Of a stretch of 64,000 nucleotides of DNA, positions 36,732 through 45,983 are shown piece after piece. This DNA is from Dulcicalothrix desertica PCC 7102 (lineage in GTDB: Bacteria > Cyanobacteriota > Cyanobacteriia > Cyanobacteriales > Nostocaceae). Where the stretch lies: assembly GCF_003991905.1 (NCBI RefSeq), contig NZ_RSCL01000008.1, positions 1-64,000 of the forward strand, given 5' to 3'. The notes under the pieces are model-generated. The model was not told the origin of the DNA. It made no database searches and saw nothing but the letters and a program-made list of their open reading frames with translations. Position numbers and translations under genes: made by a program. Numbering within the stretch: position 1 is the stretch's first letter; each line of letters starts with the position of its first letter.

Positions 36732-39647
36732 TTATTTACTTATCGGTAATATGACGATAAATTTTGCACCCTGTCCAGGTTGACTTTTGGCGTTAATGCA
36801 ACCCTTGTGTCGCTCAACAATTTTGCGGCAGATAGCTAACCCAATACCTGTCCCGTCATATTCACTACGTCCATGTAATCGTTGGAAAACTTGAAAAATA
36901 CGGTCGCAATATTTTTCATCAAACCCAATACCGTTATCTTGAACGATAATTTGGTACATTTGTATATTTTCTTGGGTGATTATCTCGCTATAAATATTTA
37001 CAATTGGAGCAAGTTTCGGACGATGAAATTTCAGAGCATTCCCAATTAAGTTTTGTAATAGTTGTCGCATTTGAAGTGGGTCGGCGTTAATTGTTGGTAA
37101 ATTGCCTAATTCAATGCGTCCAGAAGCTTGTGCAATAGTTTCCTCCAAGTCAGATAATACTTCATAAGCAATTTGCGACAAGTCAACAGGTATAAACGGT
37201 TGAGCGCGCGTTGTTACACGCGACAATGTTAATAAATCTTCAATTAGTGCCTGCATACGCTCAGCGGCATTTTGCATTCGTTCAAGATAATCACGTCCTT
37301 GAACAGAAAGATTCTCATTACATGTACTTTTGAGTCGGTCTCCAAATGCTTTAATCTTTCGTAGTGGTTCTTGTAAATCGTGGGAAGCAATAAAGGCAAA
37401 TTGTTGAAGTTCCTCGTTGGAACGGGTAAGTTCTTGACGCTGTAATGTTTCTTTCTCTAAAAGTTTTGCTTGAGCCAGAGCAATGCCAATTTGGTCGGCA
37501 AGTTGACGCAATAGCTCAATTTCCCATGTCGTCCAATAACGGGTATGCCCACATTGATGGGCAATTAACAATCCCCACAGTTGATTTTGAAGTAAAATCG
37601 GCACAACAAGGTTTGCTTTGACGGCAAATTGCCGCAAAAATTCGACGTGGCAAGCTTGAATATTACCATTCTCAATATCCGACAGCGAGGAAATGTGTCC
37701 TTGCCGATATTTCTGAATATAATTTTCACTAAAACAAGGGTCAAAAATCTCTCGCCCTAACATTACAGGAAAACCAGGAACAACTGCTTCTTGAACTGCC
37801 GTCACCGCACCATTTGACCGCAACCGCAAAATTAATACACGGTCAGCGTTGAGTACTTTTTGGACTTCAATAACGCTAGTCGATAAGATTTCGTCGATTT
37901 GCAGCGATTGACGAACTTTTAGAGTAAAATCAGCAAATAATTGAGTACGTAAATTCTGACGCTGTAATTCTTCTTGAACCCGTTTACGCTCAGAAATATC
38001 CATCATGGCGCCAATCATCCTAACTGCGGCGCCTCCAATTCTTACAACATAACCTCGGTCTAAAATATACGCATACGAATTATCTGCTCGTCGAAAACGA
38101 TACTCGTTTGACCAAACTTGTTTTCCGCTATCAATAACGGCTTGCATATCGACGACAATCCGCCGTCTATCATCTGGGTGAATGCGTTCGCGCCACCAAG
38201 TTGATGTCGAGCTAGCATCCGATGTTGAATATCCGAAAAGCGTAGCAACACTTTCATTCCACCATACGCGGTTAGTTATTAAATCCCAGTCCCATACGGC
38301 GTCATTTGTTGCTTGCGCGAGTATTTGAAATCTTTCCTCACTTTGCTGTAACCGTGTTTCGGCTAACTTACGTTCAATTGCTGTTGCTAAAACGTTGGCT
38401 ACTGCTTGTAAAAAGTAAACTTCATCGCGGTTGTAGTTTCTTGGTGACTTTGAGTGGGCGCCTAAAATACCAAAAGGTCGTTCTTGACAATGAATAACAA
38501 CACTGACACCACTAACAACATCATGTTCTGCTAACAATTGTGATTTACTAAATCGTGTTTCACTTGCAAAATCATTGACAATAACTGGTTCAGTGGAAAT
38601 TAAAGTAAATCCAGCTTGCGATAAGTGTCCAGTATTAACTTTTACTTTCCCTATTAAACCTTCGCGCCATCCAACTCCAGAACGTAATAAAAAATTATTT
38701 TCATCAACACACAATTCCAGTATTTTAGAATACTCAACTTCTAAACTTTGGGCAATGACGACTACTGCACGTTGCATTAACGTATTTAAACTAGAACCTG
38801 CCAGCGCTAATTGGCTTAACTCAGCTACAATTGCTTGACGGTTAGCATATATTTCTAGTGCTTCTTCTGATTGTTTACGCTTGGTAATGTCCATATCAAC
38901 TCCAGACATTCCCACTGCTCTTCCTTTTTCGTCGCGAAATACTACACCTTTACTTGCCATCCAGCGAGTTGTATTATTGGGTAGCAAAGCTCGAAATTCT
39001 AGGTCATATTCTGCCCCTTCTTCAACCGCGCGTTTGACAGCATTCGTAACTAAGTTTCTGTCGTTCGGATGAACGCAACGTATAAAAGCTTCATAATTAC
39101 CTGTAAATGTACCTTTTTCTAATCCAAATAAAGATTCTTTATCATCCGACCAAGTAACTGTATCAGTAATTATATTCCAATCCCAGGCGCCCATTTGGGC
39201 AGATTTTAAAGCTATTACTAACTGTGTTTCACGTCGTAATGCGTACTCTGTTTGCTCTTTCAATTTTTCCATTGTGTGCTTGGCTTCGAGCAAACGACGA
39301 ACCCGTTGACGCAACACTTGCCAGTGAATTGGTTTTGTAACATAATCTGTGGCGCCTGCTGAGAAGGCATTTTCAACCGAAATTTGGTCGGCAAGTCCTG
39401 TAACCATTAAAATTGGAAGATTTTCGGCTTGGGGAAATGACCGTAACTGAGCGCAGCAAGTAAAACCATCCATTTCCCCCATTAAAGCATCAAGCAATAC
39501 CATGTCTGGCTGTCGCTCTTCATACAGCACCAGCGCTTCAGAGCCACTACAAGCTTCTATAATTTGATATCCAGAGTATTCAAGTAACTCGCGCAATTGC
39601 ATCCGAGTTAATGCGTCATCGTCTACAACTAAAATTAAATTATTCAT
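36732..39647 (-). CDS. Cyanobacteriochrome histidine kinase (REC-PAS-GAF-PAS-CBCR-HisKA-HATPase)
   Basis: This 971-residue soluble kinase has an N-terminal receiver (Asp53), a PAS-PAC domain (about 145-260), a GAF domain (about 275-425), a second PAS (about 435-565), a cyanobacteriochrome GAF (about 575-735), HisKA with His756 (ASHDLQEPLR) and the HATPase domain to the end. The CBCR domain has both bilin cysteines of the DXCF class: Cys638 in DPCFSENY and Cys666 in QACHVEFL, 28 residues apart as in TePixJ. It therefore probably binds phycoviolobilin or phycocyanobilin and responds to blue/green-type light. Start ATG at 39647 with a weak site. Confidence 0.9.
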   Translation of the reverse strand: MNNLILVVDDDALTRMQLRELLEYSGYQIIEACSGSEALVLYEERQPDMVLLDALMGEMDGFTCCAQLRSFPQAENLPILMVTGLADQISVENAFSAGATDYVTKPIHWQVLRQRVRRLLEAKHTMEKLKEQTEYALRRETQLVIALKSAQMGAWDWNIITDTVTWSDDKESLFGLEKGTFTGNYEAFIRCVHPNDRNLVTNAVKRAVEEGAEYDLEFRALLPNNTTRWMASKGVVFRDEKGRAVGMSGVDMDITKRKQSEEALEIYANRQAIVAELSQLALAGSSLNTLMQRAVVVIAQSLEVEYSKILELCVDENNFLLRSGVGWREGLIGKVKVNTGHLSQAGFTLISTEPVIVNDFASETRFSKSQLLAEHDVVSGVSVVIHCQERPFGILGAHSKSPRNYNRDEVYFLQAVANVLATAIERKLAETRLQQSEERFQILAQATNDAVWDWDLITNRVWWNESVATLFGYSTSDASSTSTWWRERIHPDDRRRIVVDMQAVIDSGKQVWSNEYRFRRADNSYAYILDRGYVVRIGGAAVRMIGAMMDISERKRVQEELQRQNLRTQLFADFTLKVRQSLQIDEILSTSVIEVQKVLNADRVLILRLRSNGAVTAVQEAVVPGFPVMLGREIFDPCFSENYIQKYRQGHISSLSDIENGNIQACHVEFLRQFAVKANLVVPILLQNQLWGLLIAHQCGHTRYWTTWEIELLRQLADQIGIALAQAKLLEKETLQRQELTRSNEELQQFAFIASHDLQEPLRKIKAFGDRLKSTCNENLSVQGRDYLERMQNAAERMQALIEDLLTLSRVTTRAQPFIPVDLSQIAYEVLSDLEETIAQASGRIELGNLPTINADPLQMRQLLQNLIGNALKFHRPKLAPIVNIYSEIITQENIQMYQIIVQDNGIGFDEKYCDRIFQVFQRLHGRSEYDGTGIGLAICRKIVERHKGCINAKSQPGQGAKFIVILPISK

Positions 39648-39944
39648 TTTAAAGCAAGATTTTTTTGTTCATAATTTATAATTAATCAAATTCTAATAGT
39701 ATTTTTTTATTAAATAGTTTTGCGTGTAAAGTATCGTAACATAATATTTAATTCGAGTTTAGTAGTGTTTTTATTGTTGGACTATATTTTTAGCATTTTT
39801 ATATTAAGTTTATATCTGAAAAATAATTAGTTTTTTTTATCATTAGCTTCACAATAGCTCTATGTATTTATAAAACTTCATAAACTTCATAAAATTATAT
39901 ACAATCGGTTGGGTTACGCACTCGCACTCCACCCAACATACATA
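39648..39944. other. Gap with a GTTGGGT/ACCCAAC hairpin and short direct repeats
   Basis: The dispersed GTTGGGT (39908-39914)/ACCCAAC (39931-39937) hairpin lies near the end of the neighbouring kinase gene, and AACTTCAT repeats near 39880. The rest is AT-rich with no gene. Confidence 0.6.
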
Positions 39945-42900
39945 TTAAAATGAATACAAAACTTTATATACACAGTTCAGTAATTCTTGGGCAGTATATG
40001 GTTTAGGAAGAAAAGCAAATATTTGCGAATTTTTATCGATATTAACTTGCTCACTAGTTGCTAACCCACTAACGGCAACAATAGGAAGTAAAGGATTCAT
40101 ACGAAGTAAAGTACTTATGGTAGTTGAACCGTCCATATTCGGCATCATCATATCAATGATTGCAGCTTTAATTTTATTTTTGTATTGAGCAAAAATAGCC
40201 ACAGCTTCGATACCATCACTTGCGGTCATAACTTCATAGTTATAGCTCTCTAGTGAGGTTTTGGTAATTTCTCTAATCGATGGTTCATCATCAACAACTA
40301 AAACAAGTTCACCATTTCCATGAGGAATTTTTGTATATGAGTTATTGGAAATGATTTGGCTATTAACAGCAGGTAAATAAACTTTAAATTGCGTACCTTT
40401 GCCTACAGTACTAGAAACGTTAACAAAACCTCCGTGACCTTTAATGATACCCATAACAGTTGATAAACCTAGTCCAGTACCTTTGCCAAACTCTTTAGTT
40501 GTAAAAAATGGCTCGAATATTCGGTCTAAGTTTTGTCTATCAATTCCAATACCTGTATCTGTAAGTGTGAGTAAAATATATTGCCCAACCTTTGCATCAA
40601 TGTGCATACTTTGAAAATTTTCATCGATTAAAATATTTTCAGCACTTAGTGTCAACTTTCCACCTTCTGGCATTGCATCACGAGCATTTAAGCATAAATT
40701 AATTAATACTTGATGCAATTGAGTATTATCACCTATAATAACTTGTAAATTTGGTTTAATATCGGTGTAAAAATCTATTGACTTTGGAAAAGTTTGTTCG
40801 ACAATTTGCTTGATTTCTTTAATTAAATCTTGAAGTTGAATTTTTGTATGTTCACCTTCCATTCCGCGCGCAAACGATAGTACTTGTTTTACTAAGTCGG
40901 CGCCACGTTTTGCATTATTTTCAATAATTGACAAAATTTGTGAATCTCGCAAATTGTTAGATTTATTATTTAATAATTGGGCGGACATAAGAATTGGCGA
41001 AAGCACGTTATTTAAATCATGTGCAATTCCACTTGCAAGAGTTCCAATACTTTCAACACGTTGTGCGCGTAAAAATTGTGCTTCAAGTTGTTTTTTTTGT
41101 GTAATATCAGTATCGACAGTTAAAATAGATTTAGGCTCTTGATGTTCATCAAGTACAAGTGTCCAGCAACTATCAACAATAATTTCTTGACCTGATTTTG
41201 TTGGCTTGACTAATTCTCCTTGCCAGCAGCCCTTCTCTAAAACTGTATTGTATATATCTTTATATTGCGGTGATTTTACACAAGATAATACATCGTTAGC
41301 ATTATTATTATTAATAACTTCTTCTGCTTGCCAGCCATAAAGCTTTTCGGCACCTTTATTCCATAATAATATTTTATTCGATAAGTCGCGTAAAACAATT
41401 GCATCAGAAGTAACGTCAAGTAATGCGGCGCTAGAACGCATTTGCTGTTCAGTGCGTTTACGCTCGGTAATATCCTCAAATATATATAATCTACCAGCAC
41501 AACAGTCACCCTCTTGACGAAATCGTGTTGAAACCCTACGAATAACTCGTCCGTCTTTCAATAAAATTTCATCTTCGCTGACACTCAACTTATTTTGATT
41601 ATGTATTAATTTATCAGCTTCGACAAAAGCAGGAACATCTACAACAAGTTTTAAGCACTCAGTTATAATATCTTTGTTTTTTAATTGGTAATGCTCAATT
41701 TTTTGTTGTAAGTGTTCAATGCCCCAAATTTCGCAAAAACGATTGTTAAGAAAGAAAACTTGACCAGAACATTTATTTACAACATAGTAACCTAAAGGAG
41801 AAACGCTATTTATTGACCGCATAATAGCTTGTTGGCAATTTAGTTCTTCCTCGGCTTGTTTGCGTTTTGTAATATCTTGAAAATATACTGATAAGCCATC
41901 TTTAGAAGGGTATGCATGAACTGCAAACCAAGTATTTAAAGGTGGATAAAATTCTTCAAATTCAACGCTAACTCGTTCTGCTACAGCATGGTGATACTGA
42001 TGATAAAATTTTGAGTTGACAGCATCAGGGAAAGCTTCCCAAATATTATGACCCAGTAATTCTTCGCGCTGACGCTGTAATAATGGTTCGGCTTGTTTAT
42101 TCAAATAAGAAAAACACCAGTTATTATCTAAAGCAAAAAAACCATCTGTGATACTTTCAAATATATTCTTGATACGGTTAGTAGCTGTGCGGTCTAGCTC
42201 AAGTAATTTTAACCGTTCTTCTTCGGCTTGTTTACGTTCTGTAATATCTTCTATTATATAAGCAAACTTTTTATTTTTATCTTCATTTATACTTGTATCA
42301 TCACTGTAAGTATCTATTGCCGTTACTGTAACATTAAAAACTTTGACATTACCTGAACTTTCGTGGATATATTCAAATCTAACAGGCGCCTTGATTCGTT
42401 CTGCTTTGCGATAATATCCAATCCATTTTTTAATGTATTCTTGCGAAAGACCTATTTGACTGGCGCGACAATTTTGTAGTTCTCGAGGAAGTACTCTTAG
42501 AAAGTTGGCACTAGCAACATTTCCAGAAATTAATTTAATATCATTTTCGTATATCTCAACAACACCCATCATCATCGCAGCGCTATTAAAAAAACTACTG
42601 AGAATATGCTCGCTTTGATGAAGCGCTTCTTTAGCTTCTTTATAATCGCTTTGAATATCAACTAACTGATTAATATTTCTGCGAACCTCTAACTGCCGCA
42701 TTACTAAACGAGCTATAGACTTTAAACTATCGACCTGCTTTTGTGTTATTTGTTTGGGCTTTGTATCAACAACACAAAGTGTTCCTAACGCCAAACCTTG
42801 CGGTGTTGTTAGCGGTACACCCGCATAAAATCGCACATACGGTTCCGCAATTACAACAGAAGAAGTAGCAAATTTTTCTGAAGCTAATGTATCAGGAATA

Positions 42901-43160
42901 ATTAAAATATCGTCAGCTTCTATGCAAATAGAGCAAAACCCGATTTCACGAGGCACTTCAGTCCAATCAATGCCAACTTTTGCTTTAAACCATTGGCGAT
43001 CGGCATCAATTAAATTAATCAACGCAATCGGAGTATCACAAATTTGTGCAGCCAACATTGCCAAATCGTCAAACGCCTCTTCTGGTGACGTATCAAGAAT
43101 TTGGTATTGTCTCAGGGTCGAAAGCCGGGCGCTCTCTTTATTCAATACTACAGAATTCAT
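39945..43160 (-). CDS. GAF-multi-PAS hybrid histidine kinase
   Basis: This 1071-residue soluble kinase has a GAF domain (about 20-165), four PAS-type domains (about 175-690), HisKA with His714 (GIAHDLNNVLSP), the ATPase domain (about 810-925, GKGTGLGLS) and a C-terminal receiver with Asp1003 (IIDMMMP). The HisKA-to-receiver part is closely related to the 34221-36116 kinase, so those two share ancestry by duplication. The GAF domain has FCSICIE and LGTLCVVD patterns common in this family; no bilin cysteine motif is seen. It is probably a multi-input sensor. Start ATG at 43160. Confidence 0.92.
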   Translation of the reverse strand: MNSVVLNKESARLSTLRQYQILDTSPEEAFDDLAMLAAQICDTPIALINLIDADRQWFKAKVGIDWTEVPREIGFCSICIEADDILIIPDTLASEKFATSSVVIAEPYVRFYAGVPLTTPQGLALGTLCVVDTKPKQITQKQVDSLKSIARLVMRQLEVRRNINQLVDIQSDYKEAKEALHQSEHILSSFFNSAAMMMGVVEIYENDIKLISGNVASANFLRVLPRELQNCRASQIGLSQEYIKKWIGYYRKAERIKAPVRFEYIHESSGNVKVFNVTVTAIDTYSDDTSINEDKNKKFAYIIEDITERKQAEEERLKLLELDRTATNRIKNIFESITDGFFALDNNWCFSYLNKQAEPLLQRQREELLGHNIWEAFPDAVNSKFYHQYHHAVAERVSVEFEEFYPPLNTWFAVHAYPSKDGLSVYFQDITKRKQAEEELNCQQAIMRSINSVSPLGYYVVNKCSGQVFFLNNRFCEIWGIEHLQQKIEHYQLKNKDIITECLKLVVDVPAFVEADKLIHNQNKLSVSEDEILLKDGRVIRRVSTRFRQEGDCCAGRLYIFEDITERKRTEQQMRSSAALLDVTSDAIVLRDLSNKILLWNKGAEKLYGWQAEEVINNNNANDVLSCVKSPQYKDIYNTVLEKGCWQGELVKPTKSGQEIIVDSCWTLVLDEHQEPKSILTVDTDITQKKQLEAQFLRAQRVESIGTLASGIAHDLNNVLSPILMSAQLLNNKSNNLRDSQILSIIENNAKRGADLVKQVLSFARGMEGEHTKIQLQDLIKEIKQIVEQTFPKSIDFYTDIKPNLQVIIGDNTQLHQVLINLCLNARDAMPEGGKLTLSAENILIDENFQSMHIDAKVGQYILLTLTDTGIGIDRQNLDRIFEPFFTTKEFGKGTGLGLSTVMGIIKGHGGFVNVSSTVGKGTQFKVYLPAVNSQIISNNSYTKIPHGNGELVLVVDDEPSIREITKTSLESYNYEVMTASDGIEAVAIFAQYKNKIKAAIIDMMMPNMDGSTTISTLLRMNPLLPIVAVSGLATSEQVNIDKNSQIFAFLPKPYTAQELLNCVYKVLYSF

Positions 43161-43724
43161 CTAAATAACCCTAGCTATAAAACCAATTACAGTTTTTCGG
43201 TCAAGCCTAAACGTGAGTACTCACACTAGTCTTGCTCGATAAATACGTGCGTCAAATTCACGGAATAGGAGTTTACGGGTTGTGCAATATGTCAAGCCAC
43301 TTTATGTCCAGCCACTGACGGGGCGCCGCGTCGTCAAAAATGGTGCTTACGTAATAAAAGCTGATTCAATTTTTGGTATTTGCCTCCTAGCCACCTTACA
43401 CGTTTCGCACCGCACAGCAACCGAGTAACTAGCAATCCATGCTAAATGCCATGAATTACTCAATAGGGTTATAAAGCTATTTTGTTACCCTACTATAGTA
43501 ATATGCCTTAAGGAGGATGACTATTTTGTTTTCTAATATACGTATAATCACTTAAATTATAGAAAAATTATGTATTTTTGTGTATATATTTAAGTTTTTC
43601 TATATACTCTAGCTTCTCAAAACCCTATGTTTACAGCTTGATTTACGTGTATCAACAACTTAGAAGCGCTTAATAATTAAGTAAAATGAATAAGTAATCC
43701 TCTTTACAATCTATATAGATTCAA
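43161..43724. other. Gap between divergent kinase and moaE genes
   Basis: This 564-bp gap holds promoters for both genes, with one GGCGCC (43322) and a local AGCCACTG motif. I see no convincing riboswitch, tRNA or small gene. Confidence 0.4.
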
Positions 43725-44219
43725 ATGAACTCAGGCGTGACATTCTCGAAGGCTTTGTCAAAAAAGCCGCATCAAGAAGATAGTTTTGCAATTAGCTTTG
43801 CTCCGCTATCTGTTACAGAAATTTACGAACTCGCTTCAGACTGGAAAAACGGCGCCGTTGTGACAATGAGCGGTACAGTTCGCTGCTCTACCGACGGAAA
43901 ACCCGTGATCTGCCTAGAATATCAAGCGTATGAACCGATGGCGATGCAAGTTTTTTACCAAATTGCTAATCAAATTCGCGCTCACTGGCCAGACGTTAAC
44001 CGTGTAGTTATCCACCATCGAATCGGGCGTCTACGAAAGGGAGAAATTAGCGTTTTAGTTGCAGTCGGTTGTCCTCATCGAAGCGAAGCGTTTGAAGCGT
44101 GTCGCTATGCTATCGATACCCTTAAACACAATGCTCCTATATGGAAAAAGGAATTTTGGGAAGATGGTACGAGTAACTGGGTTAGTATTGGCGCCTGTGA
44201 ACAATCTGAAACTTGTTGA
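43725..44219 (+). CDS. moaE: Molybdopterin synthase catalytic subunit
   Basis: This 164-residue MoaE subunit transfers sulfur from MoaD to precursor Z in molybdenum-cofactor synthesis. Key family residues are seen in HHRIGRLRKGE (about 92-102) and DTLKHNAPIWKKEFWEDG (with the conserved lysines). A roughly 25-residue N-terminal extension precedes the domain. No moaD is adjacent here, so it must lie elsewhere. Start ATG at 43725 has no clear site. Confidence 0.9.
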   Translation: MNSGVTFSKALSKKPHQEDSFAISFAPLSVTEIYELASDWKNGAVVTMSGTVRCSTDGKPVICLEYQAYEPMAMQVFYQIANQIRAHWPDVNRVVIHHRIGRLRKGEISVLVAVGCPHRSEAFEACRYAIDTLKHNAPIWKKEFWEDGTSNWVSIGACEQSETC

Positions 44220-44229
44220 GATTTAAGGG

Positions 44230-44309
44230 ACGGGCAAGGATGCCCATCCCACAAGAACATCCCACAAGAACATCCCACAAGAACATCCCACAAGAACATT
44301 CCACAAAAC
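44230..44309. repeat. Dispersed element arm plus 13-bp tandem array
   Basis: GGGCAAGGATGCCC (44232-44245) is the hairpin core of the dispersed element. From 44245, CATCCCACAAGAA repeats four times exactly (to 44296) and a fifth degenerate unit ends at 44309. The unit includes the ACAAGA end of the element, as in the array at 16348. Confidence 0.9.
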
Positions 44310-44316
44310 AGCTTAA

Positions 44317-44949
44317 TTATTGGGTAGTAAATGGTGCCAATCGCTTTAGAATTCTTAAAACTTCATTTAGATTATTTCGGTATTGGGAGCGAGTTGTAAA
44401 GATATCAGAAATTCCATACTGTTTTCCAGAGGTTTTAATAAATAAAGAACTGCTGCCATTCGTTACCATCCCATAAAGTACTTGATTTGGCTCACGATTT
44501 GCTGCCATGTAAGCAAGCGCTTGAGGTATTGCCACTTCCAAATCAAAAATTGTTTTTTTCGACTCAATCAAAACAATCCACAATTTTGCTTGTAAAACTA
44601 GCGCATCAATTCGTCCACGCAAAATTTCGTCGTTATCTCCAATTGCTTCAACTTCTACAGAAACTTCTGTTTTAAATCTATAAGGCGCCTGATAAAAACC
44701 TGCGAGTTCGAGCAAAGGGGAAAGTACCACCATCTTGACAGTTTCCTCTAAAAGAACTCCATCCGAAATTTGATACAGATAGTTTTGACGTACTTGCTTT
44801 AGTCTTGCTAGCTCTGCTTGACTTAATGCAGGTAGCTCAGTCATCCACTCTGTAAAAAAATCGTTGTCCCCAGTTAAAGTCAACCCAAGTTTTTCCTCAC
44901 AATCACGAAAAGTCGTAATGCCATCCGTAACAGCTAAAGTTAGAGTCAT
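44317..44949 (-). CDS. HsdR-N-like PD-(D/E)XK protein
   Basis: This 210-residue protein resembles the nuclease N-terminal domain of type I restriction subunit R. GRIDALVLQAKLWIVLIESKK gives the PD-(D/E)XK pattern, with Asp in RID and Glu-Ser-Lys in IESKK. LEVAIPQALAYMAANREP follows. It lacks helicase domains, so it is a stand-alone relative of the kind common in cyanobacteria. There is no methylase or specificity subunit beside it, so restriction function is uncertain. Confidence 0.7.
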   Translation of the reverse strand: MTLTLAVTDGITTFRDCEEKLGLTLTGDNDFFTEWMTELPALSQAELARLKQVRQNYLYQISDGVLLEETVKMVVLSPLLELAGFYQAPYRFKTEVSVEVEAIGDNDEILRGRIDALVLQAKLWIVLIESKKTIFDLEVAIPQALAYMAANREPNQVLYGMVTNGSSSLFIKTSGKQYGISDIFTTRSQYRNNLNEVLRILKRLAPFTTQ

Positions 44950-45091
44950 ATTTTAGTAGAAGCAATTAGTACTATATAGTATATAAATATTCAATAATTT
45001 GAAAGTTAACCAGCACTCAAGCGACAGCAGTAATAAAATCTTTCTAATTTATTTACATGTTCGTACAAGTATGTGTATAATTGCTTATACA
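44950..45091. other. Leader region before the riboswitch
   Basis: AT-rich DNA between the HsdR-N-like start and the riboswitch must hold the promoters of two divergent units. I see no distinct box. Confidence 0.35.
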
Positions 45092-45265
45092 TGAAGGGGA
45101 GTAGCTGCTGACAGCTTTAAAATAAAAATTAAAAGTTAGTCAGTACATTTGAATCAACATGCTGGTGATAAACCTGGTTCAGATGGCATACACCAAATAA
45201 GATTTTGCGAGCGAGACCTTCACTAAGTTCACACAGCCTAGACGTGTGTGGAGCTTGGTGAGGTC
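45092..45265 (+). ncRNA. yybP-ykoY (Mn2+) riboswitch aptamer
   Basis: The conserved loop GGGGAGTAGC (45096-45105) and GAGACCTTCA (45213-45222) match the yybP-ykoY class, which senses Mn2+. TGAAGG (45092-45097) pairs with CCTTCA (45217-45222) to close the aptamer; AGCTG (45103-45107) pairs with CAGCT (45112-45116); and a CAACATGCTGG segment (45155-45165) matches the conserved internal part. It lies directly upstream of the UPF0016 gene, the kind of Mn2+ exporter this class controls. Confidence 0.85.
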
Positions 45266-45317
45266 TTTGTTACATTCATCAAGCTCCATACCGCAACATA
45301 ATTAAAAGGAGCTTGAT
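45250..45317 (+). promoter_or_regulatory. Translational expression platform of the Mn2+ riboswitch
   Basis: ATCAAGCTCC (45278-45287) is exactly complementary to GGAGCTTGAT (45308-45317), which contains the ribosome-binding site, and also to GGAGCTTG (45250-45257). GACCTTCAC (45215-45223) can pair with GTGAGGTC (45258-45265) instead of with the aptamer 5' side. These are mutually exclusive pairings, so Mn2+ binding can free the ribosome-binding site. It is inferred from pairing only. Confidence 0.7.
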
Positions 45318-45320
45318 TAA

Positions 45321-45938
45321 GTGCTAACAGCTTTTACTGCGGGATTGTCTATAATTACAGTTTCGGAACTAGGTGATAAAACCTTCTTTATTGCAATGTT
45401 CTTAGCGATGCAACATTCGCGACGGCTAGTGTTTACCGCAGTTTCGGCAGCGTTAGCAGCAATGACGATACTTTCTGTTGGATTAGGACAGGTTGCTTCG
45501 CTTTTACCAGCCAGTTTTGTCTATCATGCGAAAATAGGATTATTTTTGGGCTTTGGGTTGAAGCTAATATACGATGCCTCTAAAATGCCAGTGGTGGCAA
45601 ACTGCGACCAGGTACTGTCTGAAGCAAAAGAAGCAGTCGTCAAAGCAGAAGCACAACTAGGTGAGAAAAATGCTCTAGGAATTTGGCTTGAAGGATTTTT
45701 ATTAACTTTTATTGCGGAGTGGGGAGATAGAACCCAACTTGCGACTATTTCACTCGCAATTGATAATAACCCCTTTGGTTTAACATCTGGCGCCGTTTTA
45801 GGGCACGCGATTTGTGCAGCAATAGCTGTCACCTGCGGCAAAATGCTCTGTGGACGCATCAGTGAGCGGCAGCTTACTTTTATCGGTGGGTTCTTGTTTA
45901 TAGTGTTTGGAATCATTGCAGTATTTGAAAAAAGTTAA
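45321..45938 (+). CDS. UPF0016/GDT1-family manganese exporter
   Basis: This 205-residue integral membrane protein has the two UPF0016 signatures ELGDKTFF (about 17-24) and EWGDRTQLA (about 136-144), each in a three-helix half. Members (Mnx, MneA, TMEM165) export Mn2+ or move Ca2+. The start is GTG at 45321, with AGGAG (45306-45310) upstream and located in a hairpin. It is expressed behind the Mn2+ riboswitch, which supports the Mn2+ role. A strong bidirectional terminator follows. Confidence 0.92.
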   Translation: MLTAFTAGLSIITVSELGDKTFFIAMFLAMQHSRRLVFTAVSAALAAMTILSVGLGQVASLLPASFVYHAKIGLFLGFGLKLIYDASKMPVVANCDQVLSEAKEAVVKAEAQLGEKNALGIWLEGFLLTFIAEWGDRTQLATISLAIDNNPFGLTSGAVLGHAICAAIAVTCGKMLCGRISERQLTFIGGFLFIVFGIIAVFEKS

Positions 45939-45944
45939 ATAAAG

Positions 45945-45972
45945 AAACCAGGTTTTTTAAAAAACCTGGTTT
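45945..45972. terminator. Bidirectional terminator
   Basis: AAACCAGGTTTTTT (45945-45958) and AAAAAACCTGGTTT (45959-45972) are perfect complements. The hairpin lies between the convergent exporter and TPR genes. Confidence 0.85.
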
Positions 45973-45983
45973 ATAACTGCTTT

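Noticed and set aside
43285-43335. Possible cobalamin riboswitch (AGCCACTG motif)
   Set aside because: Only a short part of the B12 box is present and the rest of the conserved core is missing; the flanking genes are a kinase and moaE.
44245-44309. Possible CRISPR array
   Set aside because: Units are 13 bp in direct contact without spacers; a CRISPR needs about 30-bp repeats with unique spacers, and no cas gene is near.
44213-44476. Frame covering the 13-bp array after moaE
   Set aside because: It is made from the repeat and antisense to the HsdR-N-like gene, with an unnatural composition.
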